Numbered from the stretch's first letter, positions 53,301 through 62,501 are shown. The stretch: 64,000 nt of DNA from Planctomycetia bacterium (GCA_030539035.1 JAUNSU010000005.1:1-64000); one strand, 5' to 3'. Program-made: numbers and translations. Notes: generated by a model not told the origin, from the sequence alone.

Positions 53301-53432
53301 TCTTCCATTGGGAAGAACAAGAAGAAGTCCGCGCATGTTCAAATCGCGGCCTTGAAGAAATCGGCGGATCAGGATATCGGCAGTATCCGCGAGAAATGAA
53401 GTCGTTTTCCAATCGATGAATATATTTTCCAT
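50352..53432 (-). CDS. AddB/RexB-like PD-(D/E)XK nuclease with inactive helicase-like N-terminus
   Basis: A 1,026-aa protein resembling the B subunit of AddAB-type recombination nucleases. The N-terminal half has the superfamily 1 fold (LLLVLPNGRARSRLELILVQ) but no Walker A GxGKT. The central part has DRPYLIISGMNEGIIP. The C-terminal nuclease core shows GNIVHDVL, RGRIDRIDF, HIFDYKT and LQLPLYRHI, which supply the usual Glu/Asp-Lys residues and the Q-x-x-x-Y motif. No gene for the A subunit lies in the window. No four-Cys iron-sulfur cluster pattern is evident around the nuclease. Confidence 0.8.
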   Translation of the reverse strand: MENIFIDWKTTSFLADTADILIRRFLQGRDLNMRGLLLVLPNGRARSRLELILVQKVEDLIRQKIIASDWYPPELITLAHFPEKLYPIKSPAAKTMSQIFAWSKVLRKMAADHPERLSALLPNGLPKDDFSLLSISKKIADIHCELAAENSGFDKVVDLITVPEEKNRWNTLLELQNNYLALLDQLKQWDIQTARIFALKFHECRTDKEIYVIGASDLNKVQKEMLHAIKDHVHIMICAPESERNGFDAFGTLVPDYWNNKVIPISDEQIIQTDKPEDQADQIMDYLAAFLDKCPGHIADACSVCVPDSEILPSLIQKMESKNIPYHVSAGTPLFRNRVYSLIALIAKYQKNFRFSDLADLVRHPDMERYLIRKLNEAGDEISYANWITDFDHLQNYLILDRVDPKWSDTYIPKNIDTEKIKKVIALIDDLLIPFRQNEEKGIHSEQRNISGIQSDSEDSDEMEKIDSILKKIPQIRWRCFEKSQTLKQWCPDLSQLICTLYPDSDDPDSNDPDPLSAEQINAGIVQINDCLSRFAEIPDALQISVSASFAFNLLIKELGTLTITSRNPDNAVPLVGWLELLLDDRPYLIISGMNEGIIPTAISDDPFLPNSLRQQLDLPDNRRRFARDVWAMSALHASHPLLKIVFGRHSLEGDPHQPGRLLFMCDTKTIVDRVCRFFGDQKEIKADKISNRISGNSSEFAPPVLHPKGDPPKEYKVTAFKDFLSSPYIYFLKHYYKLDAISDGSSELDPLAFGNIVHDVLSSFASRREMREETDPDRLLAHLSALLDSGLKKRFSEYTSPIVPIQIELIRRRLAAFAQWQTQWLGFGNRIMYAEAYSKDPVLLNVDGDPVVLRGRIDRIDFNERTGDWHIFDYKTFDAVNKSDHKVDKDHRKRIGIRRSPIQVLCENYFPGVSLNQSGQANYEWTNLQLPLYRHIFAKILEQDHLSCPDESRIKLGYIILPKSEETFVDLGEWSSDDLKQADEYAYYVIRMIRKMWNQKEGIPFDASTHPSSPGNFYKEFTFVN

Positions 53433-53491
53433 TTATGTCCATTCCATTTTCATTGGAAAGATTTTGAATTAACGAATAATCCCGCTCGGGA

Positions 53492-54538
53492 TCAGAAACT
53501 TAAAATCACGATGATCTCCGCGAGGCAGACAAGATCAAGGAAAGCGATCCAGAGGAAGGAATACGATGCGGTGAATCCTTTTGAATAATCCATTTTCATT
53601 CCTTTTGGAAGCTCGTCAAAAAGAACGGAATGCTTTAGATTTGATCTCGAACAAAAGAGAATTTCGTAAGGTTCATCGGCAAGTTTTTCCCAATCGCAGG
53701 CGTTGGCGGTTTTTTGCTGTTTTTTCCCGTCCTTATCCAAAAAGACGTATGTAATTTTTTGAACCGTCCTATGATTGACGCGTACGGAACTGTCTTTGAT
53801 GTCTATTGGAACGGCTTTATGAACGGATCCGTTTTTCAGCAGTGCGATTCTGCGTATTGCACGGGGAACACCTGCGAATGCCAACAGAAAACCGACGAGC
53901 AGAAAAATGGAAAGAAATCCCAAGAAAAAGAGCGCATTATGAGGATCAAGAACATTGAGGGAGGTTCCCTGCAGTTTGTAAACATTTGCGTTTGAATTCG
54001 ACTGCCAAAGACGCGGAAGGGCGGATTTTTCAAGTTGACGGAAGGAATGGCAAACAAATTCGACCGTTCTTCCATCGGGCTTTTGAATGGATATGCGATG
54101 GCGATAGACCTTGGATTCATTAATCTTGAATCGGGCCGAATCACTTGAGATCAATTTGCAAGGAAGATCAGAGGAATGCCATTTGCCCATATCGTATCGC
54201 AGTAAGAGAAAACTGAATCCGGTTGATTTTATAAAAACGATCAGAAAGAACAAGGCGCAAATGAAGAAGAGCGCCCCGAATCCCGAGGCGGCAGAATTCC
54301 GTAAAAGGAGATTCATTTTTGCGGACAGATGAACTTTTCGCGGTGCGAGAGGAACGGATCGAAATCGTTCGGTCTCTTCGAGATCTTCGAGCGCAGTTGG
54401 CTTTTTCTCCTCCGCTCGAACGTATTTGACTCCATCGACAATAATATACGATTGATCTTCCTCCTCTTCGGAAAGATCCTGCGCAAGTTCTTTCAAAGAA
54501 CCGAAGTTCTCATTTTCATTTTGATCGTTTATTGACAT
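53492..54538 (-). CDS. DUF3592-like membrane protein
   Basis: A 348-aa protein. An acidic N-terminal 70 residues is followed by a transmembrane segment (GALFFICALFFLIVFI), an extracytoplasmic domain of about 100 residues with YRHRISIQKPDGRTVEFVCH, a second segment (FFLGFLSIFLLVGFLLAFAG), another small domain and a terminal segment. The Y-R/K-x-x-I...P-x-G-R-T-V-E-F strand pattern is like DUF3592. Function unknown. It lies 59 bases upstream of the AddB-like gene on the same strand; a functional link is not implied. Confidence 0.6.
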   Translation of the reverse strand: MSINDQNENENFGSLKELAQDLSEEEEDQSYIIVDGVKYVRAEEKKPTALEDLEETERFRSVPLAPRKVHLSAKMNLLLRNSAASGFGALFFICALFFLIVFIKSTGFSFLLLRYDMGKWHSSDLPCKLISSDSARFKINESKVYRHRISIQKPDGRTVEFVCHSFRQLEKSALPRLWQSNSNANVYKLQGTSLNVLDPHNALFFLGFLSIFLLVGFLLAFAGVPRAIRRIALLKNGSVHKAVPIDIKDSSVRVNHRTVQKITYVFLDKDGKKQQKTANACDWEKLADEPYEILFCSRSNLKHSVLFDELPKGMKMDYSKGFTASYSFLWIAFLDLVCLAEIIVILSF

Positions 54539-54560
54539 TTTCGATTTCCCTTTGCAATAA

Positions 54561-56957
54561 TTATAAATCTTCTCTATTTGGAATGGACGATTCTATGCGG
54601 AGAATTCGTGTTTCTCCTTTTTTCATGGAGAAAGTCCAGAATCCGGAATCGGATAATTTCTCTCCGGTAAGATAATCGAAAACGGATTTTTTGCCTGTTG
54701 GCGATTGAAAATGGACCGGACCGTTCCCGGGAGCATGGAGAAGAACGAAGGGACCGTTTGCCCATACATTGCAATTCTCTTTCGTATAGAGATGAACATC
54801 GGCTTTTTGCGCCGCGGACCGAATTTCTTCAACATTTGTTCCCTGGAGATCGACCCAAAGGAGAACGGAGTTTTTCGTTTTCTCTTCAACCTGTTTTTTG
54901 ATTTCGGGATCAAGTCCTTGAGGATTAAGGATCAGACACAATTTCGGAGCGGGAACGCGGCCGGAAAGAAGATCGTCGAGCAGATATTGCCCGTAAGGAG
55001 CTCCGAGCCGGTTGAGAGGCTTGCGAGTCTGTCCGATCATTTTTCCGGAATACTTTCCGGAAGAGATCTTCAGAACGGAATGTTCATCGATAAAGACACC
55101 GACTTCAGGACGGTATACGGTCGGATGATCGAGAAACCATTGATCCATGGGTTCCAGGGCATCCATCATTTTCCAGAGATCCGGAGAATTGAACCATCCG
55201 GCGGCGCCGAGATCCATCCACCAGGTTCCGAAGTTGCGAATGGCGGACTGTCCGGTATTACGAAGAAGAAGATGCTGGGTCTCTTCGATCGAATCGGATC
55301 CGCTTTCATGTCCGGGAGCGGTACTTCCCTGCGCAAGCGGAGTACGGGTATCATCTTCATAAAGATAGATCTTTCCGGCCGCTTCGATACTTTCTGCGGT
55401 CAGCATACAGCAGCATCCTCCGCCGGGCTGTCGATCAAAATAGGAGATTGGCGAACAGATCACATCAATATCAGGCGAGTCGAGGATCCGGCGCAGGGAA
55501 TAGTGGGCACTTGCGGCGGGTCCTTTCTGAACACTCGAAAATTCGTAAGAATATCCATAGAAGAAATAGATCAGTTTTTTACCGTTCGTTGCTTTTCGGG
55601 CGGTTTTCGCGAGAGCAAGGATTGTATCGGTCATTTCGCATTGAATAAATTCGTTGAAGTCGATCAGTATCTGATCTTGAATATACGGAACGGACATGGA
55701 CGCATCGCGTTCTTCGGGAGAAGGAACTTCCGCGGCCGCCAAACAGACGGACGAATCGTTCCAGGCTTTTCTCAGATTCTGGTCCGACTGGTATTTCTTT
55801 GCGAGCCATTCGCGAAAGGCGATTCGATCGACGGAAGCAAAGCCGGAATATCCTTTTGTCCATGTATTGGGTGTGAACCATTCCTGGGAATTTTGTCCGG
55901 CCGGATGATATCCCGCGATGGACGATCCGTATTTCTTTTCGAGATGATCAATGGTTTTTTCGAGGACTTCGCAAGCGGCTTTTCGATATTTTTTGGAAGA
56001 GACGCTGGCCCAATCTTTTCCAAGCGGCATATTGTTCCCGGAATCATTTTTCCAGACGATTCTCTCATCGGGATTGGCGTCAAGCCACCATTTTTCGGCG
56101 TCGACTTTGGGACGGGGAATGATCAGGGCTTTTGGATTTGCGCGGAGAATACTGTCGCAAATGGAATCGATGATGGACCAATCGTAAGATCCGTCTTCTT
56201 TCATCCAGGTTTTTTGAGGAAACATGAAAGAGACGAGATGGACCCCGGATTTGGCCGCCAATTTGACCTGATCTTCCAATGCGCTTCCGCAATATCCGAT
56301 CATAATGTGGGGATTTCCGGCGCGGTAAATGCCCATCTGAACTTTCCGATTGGGAACAGAAGATCGAATGGAATATCGGACCGTATAGGTTTTTCCTTTT
56401 TGAAAATCGAGATTCCATTTATGATAGATATGAAAATCGACCGGAAGATTCACAGGAGTATTTTGGATATGAACGGCGAGTCCTCCTGAACCGTTTTCAC
56501 CGGCATTCTTTTCGACGCCAAGGGCCGCGATTACCGTTCCTTTGTATTGATCATGCCAGAATTTCCAATGATCGGTGAAATCGCTTTCTTTTTCGAAAGA
56601 ATAGGGGCCCGCGGCATATTTTCCGGTATCCTTTTCCTGGATAGAGAAATTATCGATCACGATATCGCCCGGCAAGCGTCCGAAGCGAAAATGAAAAGTC
56701 CCGAGCTGGTTCGCATCATCCTTGGCGGTAAATTCAAATTCATACTGATGAAAATCCTTGGATGCGGGGAGATGGATCGGAGCGGAACCGGGAATTCCGA
56801 AAAAGATCCGATGCCGAACCGGTTTTCCATCGAAAGCAATGGTTGGAACCCCGCCGGTCTTTTTCACTTCAAACCGATCATAAGCGTTTGCGGAAAGGGC
56901 CAGCAAAAGAAACAGAACAAGCGGACCGCACCAAAGGGACAAATGATTATTTTTCAT
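54561..56957 (-). CDS. Secreted GH42-like glycoside hydrolase
   Basis: Start at 56957, where AAGG lies eight bases upstream and a signal peptide follows (LSLWCGPLVLFLLLALSANA). A longer frame from 57131 would overlap the end of the upstream gene. About 799 aa: an N-terminal carbohydrate-binding-like beta domain (FEFTAKDD, FRFGRLPGDIVIDNFSI), a TIM barrel (HLVSFMFPQKTW, GYHPAGQNSQEWFTPNTW, with Glu as candidate acid/base, and KIYLYEDDTRT with the candidate nucleophile Glu), then a Rossmann-like beta-galactosidase trimerisation-type domain. It resembles beta-galactosidases of GH42; exact substrate unknown. Confidence 0.72.
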   Translation of the reverse strand: MKNNHLSLWCGPLVLFLLLALSANAYDRFEVKKTGGVPTIAFDGKPVRHRIFFGIPGSAPIHLPASKDFHQYEFEFTAKDDANQLGTFHFRFGRLPGDIVIDNFSIQEKDTGKYAAGPYSFEKESDFTDHWKFWHDQYKGTVIAALGVEKNAGENGSGGLAVHIQNTPVNLPVDFHIYHKWNLDFQKGKTYTVRYSIRSSVPNRKVQMGIYRAGNPHIMIGYCGSALEDQVKLAAKSGVHLVSFMFPQKTWMKEDGSYDWSIIDSICDSILRANPKALIIPRPKVDAEKWWLDANPDERIVWKNDSGNNMPLGKDWASVSSKKYRKAACEVLEKTIDHLEKKYGSSIAGYHPAGQNSQEWFTPNTWTKGYSGFASVDRIAFREWLAKKYQSDQNLRKAWNDSSVCLAAAEVPSPEERDASMSVPYIQDQILIDFNEFIQCEMTDTILALAKTARKATNGKKLIYFFYGYSYEFSSVQKGPAASAHYSLRRILDSPDIDVICSPISYFDRQPGGGCCCMLTAESIEAAGKIYLYEDDTRTPLAQGSTAPGHESGSDSIEETQHLLLRNTGQSAIRNFGTWWMDLGAAGWFNSPDLWKMMDALEPMDQWFLDHPTVYRPEVGVFIDEHSVLKISSGKYSGKMIGQTRKPLNRLGAPYGQYLLDDLLSGRVPAPKLCLILNPQGLDPEIKKQVEEKTKNSVLLWVDLQGTNVEEIRSAAQKADVHLYTKENCNVWANGPFVLLHAPGNGPVHFQSPTGKKSVFDYLTGEKLSDSGFWTFSMKKGETRILRIESSIPNREDL

Positions 56958-57052
56958 GAAATTGCCTTTAAACCAAGGGTAAGATGTTGGAATACAATTG
57001 GAACGATACAATGCGGCGCTTTTCATCACGGTCCGGAGAATCCTGCTTCCTT

Positions 57053-58081
57053 TTACATTGTCAACGGAACAGGATGAAAGCATCCGTTGTTTACGGCGGT
57101 AAAGCCGCACTCCCAGAGCATATTTTCGCAATCGTGAACGGAAAGTCCCCGGCTCTTTTGAGTTTGCTCAATGAGATCGCGGGGATTGGCGCCGGTTTCC
57201 GCATAAACGGCATTAGCGCCGGAGCAAAGTCCGAGTGAATTCGGTTCATGAACAGCGATGGATCGAAGAGCACGATTCCCGTTCATTCCGAGAACGACGG
57301 CGGCGACGATTTGCGCGAGGCGCCATTCCGAAATGATTCCCTTACCGGCAAGAGGACTGTTCGGAAGCATTACTCTTCGCATTGCGGCATGCTGGAAGGC
57401 TTCGAATTCCCGTCCGATCAGGATTTGATCGGCGAGTTCTTCGGAAGAATGTTCCGGTCCGATCGGTTCACAGCAGTAATACCATTCCAGCCCGGCCTCA
57501 CGAAGATCTTTAATTGTGTTCAGACGGGCAGCCGGATCAAGATCGGTATCGGATCCTTCCCGCAGGCGAAGAACATGATAGGCGCCGGAAACGCCTGCGG
57601 CGCGCAGTTCTTCCGCTTGAGATCGGGTAAAATCACCGATATTGACAACCAGCTTCACTGTATCGGGAAAGATCGGTTTAATCGCATCGATGATTCGAAG
57701 CAGTTTTTCGAAATTAAAATGGTGCATCCCCATGAGGAACAGGGCGAACAGGCTTTTATGCCGCAAAAAAGTTTTTGCAAGTTCGGCGATATCCGATGGA
57801 GCGGGATGATGTTCCGCGAAAGCGGTATAATCTTTCGCAAAGGAACAGAATTGACAATTGCCGGGGCAAGGGACGGTTTCGTATCCGATTTGTCCCAGGA
57901 TCACACCGCGATTTTGGAATCGTTTTCGGGCGATTTGATTGGCGGCGCTTCGTATGGAATCCGCTTCCGGTGAGATCTCATGATAATCAAGGAGGTGAAT
58001 CAAGTCCTCTTTATTCAGTAATTCACCGTTTTCCGCACGATCCATGATATCGAGAAATACAGGGGAAAATGAAGTTTTCAT
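57053..58081 (-). CDS. Radical SAM protein of the BioB-like class
   Basis: A 342-aa protein with VPCPGNCQFCSFA, the CxxxCxxC cluster motif of radical AdoMet enzymes. Later come GAYHVLRLREGSDTDLDP and YCCEPIGPEHSSEELADQI, which is the layout of the biotin synthase/HydE/PylB group. The C-terminal GANAVYAETGANPRD fits a BATS-type domain. No other biotin, hydrogenase or pyrrolysine gene is nearby, so biotin synthesis is not supported. It starts 55 bases after the XylR-type regulator gene on the same strand and may be co-transcribed with it. Confidence 0.8.
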   Translation of the reverse strand: MKTSFSPVFLDIMDRAENGELLNKEDLIHLLDYHEISPEADSIRSAANQIARKRFQNRGVILGQIGYETVPCPGNCQFCSFAKDYTAFAEHHPAPSDIAELAKTFLRHKSLFALFLMGMHHFNFEKLLRIIDAIKPIFPDTVKLVVNIGDFTRSQAEELRAAGVSGAYHVLRLREGSDTDLDPAARLNTIKDLREAGLEWYYCCEPIGPEHSSEELADQILIGREFEAFQHAAMRRVMLPNSPLAGKGIISEWRLAQIVAAVVLGMNGNRALRSIAVHEPNSLGLCSGANAVYAETGANPRDLIEQTQKSRGLSVHDCENMLWECGFTAVNNGCFHPVPLTM

Positions 58082-58136
58082 GTCAAAATTTGATCAATCG
58101 TTTTATGGTTAATGTTGAAGAAAAAAGGAAACATTT

Positions 58137-59456
58137 TTACGATCCCTGTTTGCGCCGCCTGTATTCACTCATGGTCATTCCGAACTCTTTTTTGAAGAGT
58201 TGGCCCAAATGGTTGGGATTTTCAAATCCGAACGACTTTGAGATCTCATGGAACGGAATTTCCGTTTCCTCGATCAGTTCGCAAACATTTTTCATTCTGG
58301 TTTTTTTGATCTCTTCCATGATGGAATGGCCCATCGCTTTTTTAAATCGTTCCTGTGCGCTTCGTTCGGAAACATGAATCGATTTCAAAATATCGGCAAC
58401 GCGGAGATTTTCTCCCTTGTTAAACCGAATCATTTCCAGAATCCGAACGACAAGGGGATCGGAGATCTGAAGATGTTCGGTGGAATTTCGAGAGACAATT
58501 CGAGTTGGACCGTAAAGCCGGGTCGGGGGAATCTCTCCCCTCATCAGAAGATTCAGGGCTTCGGCGGACATAAATCCGGCTTTTTCCCAATCGACCGCGA
58601 TACTGGAAAGGGAAGGATAACTCAATTCACAGATCGGGTGATCGTTGTCAACGCCCAGAACGGCGACCTGATAAGGGACTGGAATCCCGGCCCGTTGGCA
58701 AACTTCAAGAACTTGGCGCCCGCGAAAATCATTTGCCGCCAAAACGGCAACCGGCTTCGGAAGATCCAGAAGCCAATCCCGCATTCGATCTCTTTGGGTA
58801 AACCAGTCGGATCCTTCCTGATTTCCCGCCTTAAATATATAGAGGGGAAAACCGGAGTCGGATAAATACTTTTCAAAGGCCAATTGCCGTTCCGTGCACC
58901 AGCAGACTTCACGAGAATAAGGGACATAGGCAAAATGAACAAAATTCCTTTCCAAAAAGAAGGAGGCGGCCATCCGGGCAACCGCATCATTATCACAGCG
59001 GATAAAAACTAGATCGGCGCGGGTTTTTCCACCGCTTTTTTTGGATTTGCACTTTATTTTCGTTTCAATTTCTGCATTATCGTTGTCTAATTCTTTTCGA
59101 TCGACCTTTGCGAGAGCAACGGTGGGCCGATTTTTGGAAAGAATCTCCTGAAAAGTTTTTTCATCGGGGACATGGGCAAGAATGGCATCCCCATTCCAGT
59201 TTTTCAGAGAGGATGGATCGATTTCGCTCGCAGTTTTCGAGATAAAATTTACATTCCAGGGATTATTAAGGCGAATATACTGCATAAAACCGCGCAAGAT
59301 TCCTCGGGCAGGTTCCACCGCGAGGTCGAAAACAACCGCGATTTCCGGGCACCGGCCGGGAACTTTCAATTCCTTTGGCGGGAGATTGACGCTTTTTTTC
59401 TGCGTCCCTTCCTTCCCTGCGGAATGGGATTCATTCTTTTTTTGTTTTTTTTTCAT
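58137..59456 (-). CDS. XylR-type transcriptional regulator (LacI-like sensor, AraC HTH)
   Basis: The start at 59456 (439 aa) removes an unusual N-terminal stretch of a longer frame reaching 59603 that overlaps the divergent promoter. The N-terminus is lysine-rich. The middle is a periplasmic-binding-protein-like sensor (EIAVVFDLAVEPARGILRGF, VAVLAANDFRGRQVLEVCQ, VAVLGVDNDHPICEL). The C-terminal 100 residues are an AraC-type double HTH (LRVADILKSIHVSERSAQER, IPFHEISKSFGFENPNHLGQ). Members sense a sugar and control adjacent catabolic genes. It is divergent from the operon starting at 59704, the likely target. Confidence 0.88.
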   Translation of the reverse strand: MKKKQKKNESHSAGKEGTQKKSVNLPPKELKVPGRCPEIAVVFDLAVEPARGILRGFMQYIRLNNPWNVNFISKTASEIDPSSLKNWNGDAILAHVPDEKTFQEILSKNRPTVALAKVDRKELDNDNAEIETKIKCKSKKSGGKTRADLVFIRCDNDAVARMAASFFLERNFVHFAYVPYSREVCWCTERQLAFEKYLSDSGFPLYIFKAGNQEGSDWFTQRDRMRDWLLDLPKPVAVLAANDFRGRQVLEVCQRAGIPVPYQVAVLGVDNDHPICELSYPSLSSIAVDWEKAGFMSAEALNLLMRGEIPPTRLYGPTRIVSRNSTEHLQISDPLVVRILEMIRFNKGENLRVADILKSIHVSERSAQERFKKAMGHSIMEEIKKTRMKNVCELIEETEIPFHEISKSFGFENPNHLGQLFKKEFGMTMSEYRRRKQGS

Positions 59457-59481
59457 ATTGCGGAAAAAAGAGGGTAAGTTC

Positions 59482-59524
59482 GCGCAAAAAAAAGGTTGCG
59501 CTTCCTTTGCGATGATGATACAAT
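59482..59524 (+). promoter_or_regulatory. Promoter and candidate operator of the sugar operon
   Basis: TTGCGC (59496-59501) and TACAAT (59519-59524) are 17 bases apart. The -35 box is one arm of an inverted repeat with GCGCAA at 59482-59487 (spacer eight). A regulator binding there would overlap the polymerase site. The start codon lies 180 bases downstream. Confidence 0.6.
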
Positions 59525-59703
59525 GAAAGAATTGCACATGAGATTGAATTATACCCGCGATCGAATTGAAAAGCAACGGGGCGGGTAAGTATTTGATGTT
59601 CATTCATGTTTCGATCCCTGTTAAACGCCTTTTCAACTGATTAGAAAGGCCGGGACAGTGATCGTATTGAGAACAGATTTAGGCGAAAGAAAGGAAAATA
59701 TCG

Positions 59704-61092
59704 ATGCAGCGTAGAAATTTTTTGAAGACCTCCGCGATAGCGGGAGCCGGACTTTCCATGGGATTAAGCATTGCACGCGGAGCTCAGGCGAAAGGATCGG
59801 ATCTGATCAGAGTCGCTCTGGTCGGGTGCGGAAACCGCGGGATGGGAGCGGTTCAGCAGCGGCTTAATGTCGGCGACAACATGAAGCTTGTGGCCATCGC
59901 CGATGCGATTGGCGTCAAAGCGAAGAACGCTTACAATGCACTGAACGATCTCAAGGAAGCTCCTCAGTACAAGGACAAAATCGCTTTAACGCCGGATACT
60001 GTCTTTGTCGGATTCGACGCTTATAAAAAAGCGGTCGACAGCTGTGATCAGATTCTCCTTGCAACGACCCCCGGTTTTCGTCCGCTCCAGTATAAATATG
60101 CGGTCGAAAAGGGAAAGAACATCTTCATGGAAAAACCGGTCTGCATCGATGCGCCCGGATATCGGATGATGATGGAAAGCAACAAGCTGGCCGATGAAAA
60201 AGGACTCGTCGTTGTCGTCGGACTTCAGCGGCACTATGAAGACCGCTATCTGGAATGGATGGAAAAATATAAAAGCGGACTGATGGGCGATCTGATCTGC
60301 TCTCGTGTTTACTGGAACGGCGGAAATACATGGGAACGTCCCCGTATGGAAAACGATACCGAAATGGCCTTCCAGATGCGGAACTGGTATCATTTCGTCT
60401 GGATCAGCGGCGATAATATCAACGAACAGCATGTTCACAATATCGATATTGCAAACTGGGTTCATGGAAAAGGAGATCCGCTTTGCCATCCGATCAGTGC
60501 GGTCGGAATGGGCGGACGGCAGATCCGGACTTTCCCGCGATTCCGCAATTCTGGACAGCGCTGGGATCATTTCACGATCGAATACACTTATCCGGACGGA
60601 TCCAAAATGTACAGTCAATCGCGGCATCAGGGAAATACCTGGGCTTTTGTATCGGAGCAGTTCGAAGGAACCAAAGGATACGGCGAGATCGGTGAAAACC
60701 GGGACGGCGGATGGATCAAGGAACGCGGAACGAACAAGGAACTCTGGAGATTCGACGCGGCCGCGAAGAAACGGATCCAGCCGTTCCAGCAGGAGCATAA
60801 TGAAGCCGTTCGATTTATTCGGGAAGGGATCAAACACAACGACGCGTGGTATGGAGCAACATCCAGCTTTACCGCGGCCTTCGGACGATACGCCGCTTAC
60901 AGCGGACAGAAATTGACCTGGGATGAAGTGGTTGCCAAGGGGCGTCCGGAATTTCCGATCGGCGGTGTTGCTGATTTGAATCAGGATCCTCCTGTGATGC
61001 CCGATACCGAGCCGCCCGTTGTTCCCGATGAAGAAGATATCCTGTATGAAAATTCTGTTCCGCTCCCCGGAATTTGGAAATGGAGTGAATGA
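59704..61092 (+). CDS. Gfo/Idh/MocA-family oxidoreductase with Tat signal
   Basis: A 462-aa protein starting MQRRNFLKTSAIAGAGLSMG, a twin-arginine signal peptide. The NAD(P)-binding motif VALVGCGNRGMG follows. Then come MEKPVCIDAPGYRMM (the EKP motif) and WVHGKGDPLCHPISAVGMGG. Such secreted oxidoreductases are multiplied in Planctomycetota and oxidise or hydrolyse glycosides or sugars. AGGA lies about ten bases upstream. It is first in an operon, and the next gene overlaps it by four bases (ATGA). Confidence 0.9.
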   Translation: MQRRNFLKTSAIAGAGLSMGLSIARGAQAKGSDLIRVALVGCGNRGMGAVQQRLNVGDNMKLVAIADAIGVKAKNAYNALNDLKEAPQYKDKIALTPDTVFVGFDAYKKAVDSCDQILLATTPGFRPLQYKYAVEKGKNIFMEKPVCIDAPGYRMMMESNKLADEKGLVVVVGLQRHYEDRYLEWMEKYKSGLMGDLICSRVYWNGGNTWERPRMENDTEMAFQMRNWYHFVWISGDNINEQHVHNIDIANWVHGKGDPLCHPISAVGMGGRQIRTFPRFRNSGQRWDHFTIEYTYPDGSKMYSQSRHQGNTWAFVSEQFEGTKGYGEIGENRDGGWIKERGTNKELWRFDAAAKKRIQPFQQEHNEAVRFIREGIKHNDAWYGATSSFTAAFGRYAAYSGQKLTWDEVVAKGRPEFPIGGVADLNQDPPVMPDTEPPVVPDEEDILYENSVPLPGIWKWSE

Positions 61093-62501
61093 GTATGCTG
61101 AACTATAAATTAAAAATTGCTCTTGTTCCGGAACGCCGCTGGCTTCCGGGACCCAAGCGGACCGGAATTTTCAATTCCGATTATGCTGTTGCCAATAAGG
61201 AAAAGGCAATTCGCTTTCTCAAGGATCATTTTGCCGACGCGGATACCGAATTTGTCGATCTGGAATGGCTGAATGAAGAAGGTCTTTTGATTGAAACAAA
61301 AGATTGCGAAAAGGTCGCGGACTATCTGAAAGAACAGAAGGTCGACGCGATGTTCATTATCAACTGCAATTTCGGAAACGAAGAAGCGGCGGGAAAGATC
61401 GCGCAGCTCATGAAGGTTCCTGTTCTTCTTTGGGGACCGCGCGACCGGATCATTGAAAAGAACGGGACCCGATACACCGATACGCAATGCGGATTGTTTT
61501 CGATCAGCAAGCAGCTCAAGCGGTATAATGTCCCGTTTTCGTTCATTAAAAACTGCGACGTGGAAGATCCGGCGTTCAGCGAAGGATTTCAGCGTTTTCT
61601 TTCTGTTGCCTGTATGGTCAAGAACTTTGCGAAGCTGCGAATCCTTCAGGTGGGATCCCGGGTCAAGCCGTTCAAATGCGTAATGGCCAATGAGCTGGAA
61701 TTGACGGAAAAATTCGGAATCGATGTCGTTCCGGTTAATCTCGCGGAAACGGGAAAACGGCTCAATGCTCTGCTTGAAGAAAAGAAAGAGGCTGTTCAAA
61801 AACAGGTGGACGAGATCAAAAAGCTGTATGATGTAAGCGATATTGCCGAAGCGGATCTTGCCAAGATGGGAGCATTTGTCGAATTCTTCAAGGATATTCT
61901 GGCCGACAATATGGGCGATGTGATCGCAACGGAATGCTGGACCGCGATGACCCATCTGATCGGAGTTCTTCCCTGTCTTTCGATGAGCATTCTCGCAGAT
62001 CAGGGATACATCGCGATTTGCGAAACAGACATTCACGGAGCGATTACTTCCGCGCTTCTTTCGTGTGCGGTTCGGGGCAAAAGACCTCCTTTCTTTGGAG
62101 AATTTACTGTGCGGCATCCGGAAAAAGAAGATGTCGAACTTCTTTGGCATTGCGGAGTTTTCGCGGGATCGCTGCGCAAGGATACCTGCAAGACCAGACT
62201 GTTTTTGAACAAACCGGACTTCTGTGCGAAAGACGGCAAATACACGATTGCCCGATTCCAGGCGGAAAAAGGGAAGTATTATCTTCTCGGCGGAGAATTC
62301 GAAACAGCGGAGGGGCCGTTGACCCAGGGAACCTATCTTTGGGCCCGTTTCAAAAATCTTGACGCGGTCGAGCGAAAGCTGATCGAAGGTCCTTATATCC
62401 ATCACATGAGCGAGATCGAAGGATCCTATGCGGAAACGCTCAGGGAATTCGCTAAATTTGTACCCGATCTGATCTTTGATCCTTTGGAGGAAATTCAATG
62501 A
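61089..62501 (+). CDS. L-fucose/L-arabinose isomerase-like protein
   Basis: A 470-aa cytoplasmic protein. The N-terminal half has LKIALVPERRWLPGPKR, a Rossmann-like domain (VDAMFIINCNFGNEEAAGKI, VPVLLWGPRD). The C-terminal half has VIATECWTAM, IAICETDIHGAITSALL, and FGEFTVRHPEKEDVELLWHC, matching the metal-binding Glu/Asp sites of the fucose/arabinose isomerase fold. Whether it isomerises a free sugar or a derivative is open. It overlaps both neighbours by four bases, so translation is coupled. Confidence 0.75.
   Translation: MSMLNYKLKIALVPERRWLPGPKRTGIFNSDYAVANKEKAIRFLKDHFADADTEFVDLEWLNEEGLLIETKDCEKVADYLKEQKVDAMFIINCNFGNEEAAGKIAQLMKVPVLLWGPRDRIIEKNGTRYTDTQCGLFSISKQLKRYNVPFSFIKNCDVEDPAFSEGFQRFLSVACMVKNFAKLRILQVGSRVKPFKCVMANELELTEKFGIDVVPVNLAETGKRLNALLEEKKEAVQKQVDEIKKLYDVSDIAEADLAKMGAFVEFFKDILADNMGDVIATECWTAMTHLIGVLPCLSMSILADQGYIAICETDIHGAITSALLSCAVRGKRPPFFGEFTVRHPEKEDVELLWHCGVFAGSLRKDTCKTRLFLNKPDFCAKDGKYTIARFQAEKGKYYLLGGEFETAEGPLTQGTYLWARFKNLDAVERKLIEGPYIHHMSEIEGSYAETLREFAKFVPDLIFDPLEEIQ

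Noticed and set aside
57053-57131. N-terminal extension of the GH42-like gene overlapping the radical SAM gene
   Set aside because: The extension would place a basic, Cys-containing stretch before a clear signal peptide. A good start exists at 56957.
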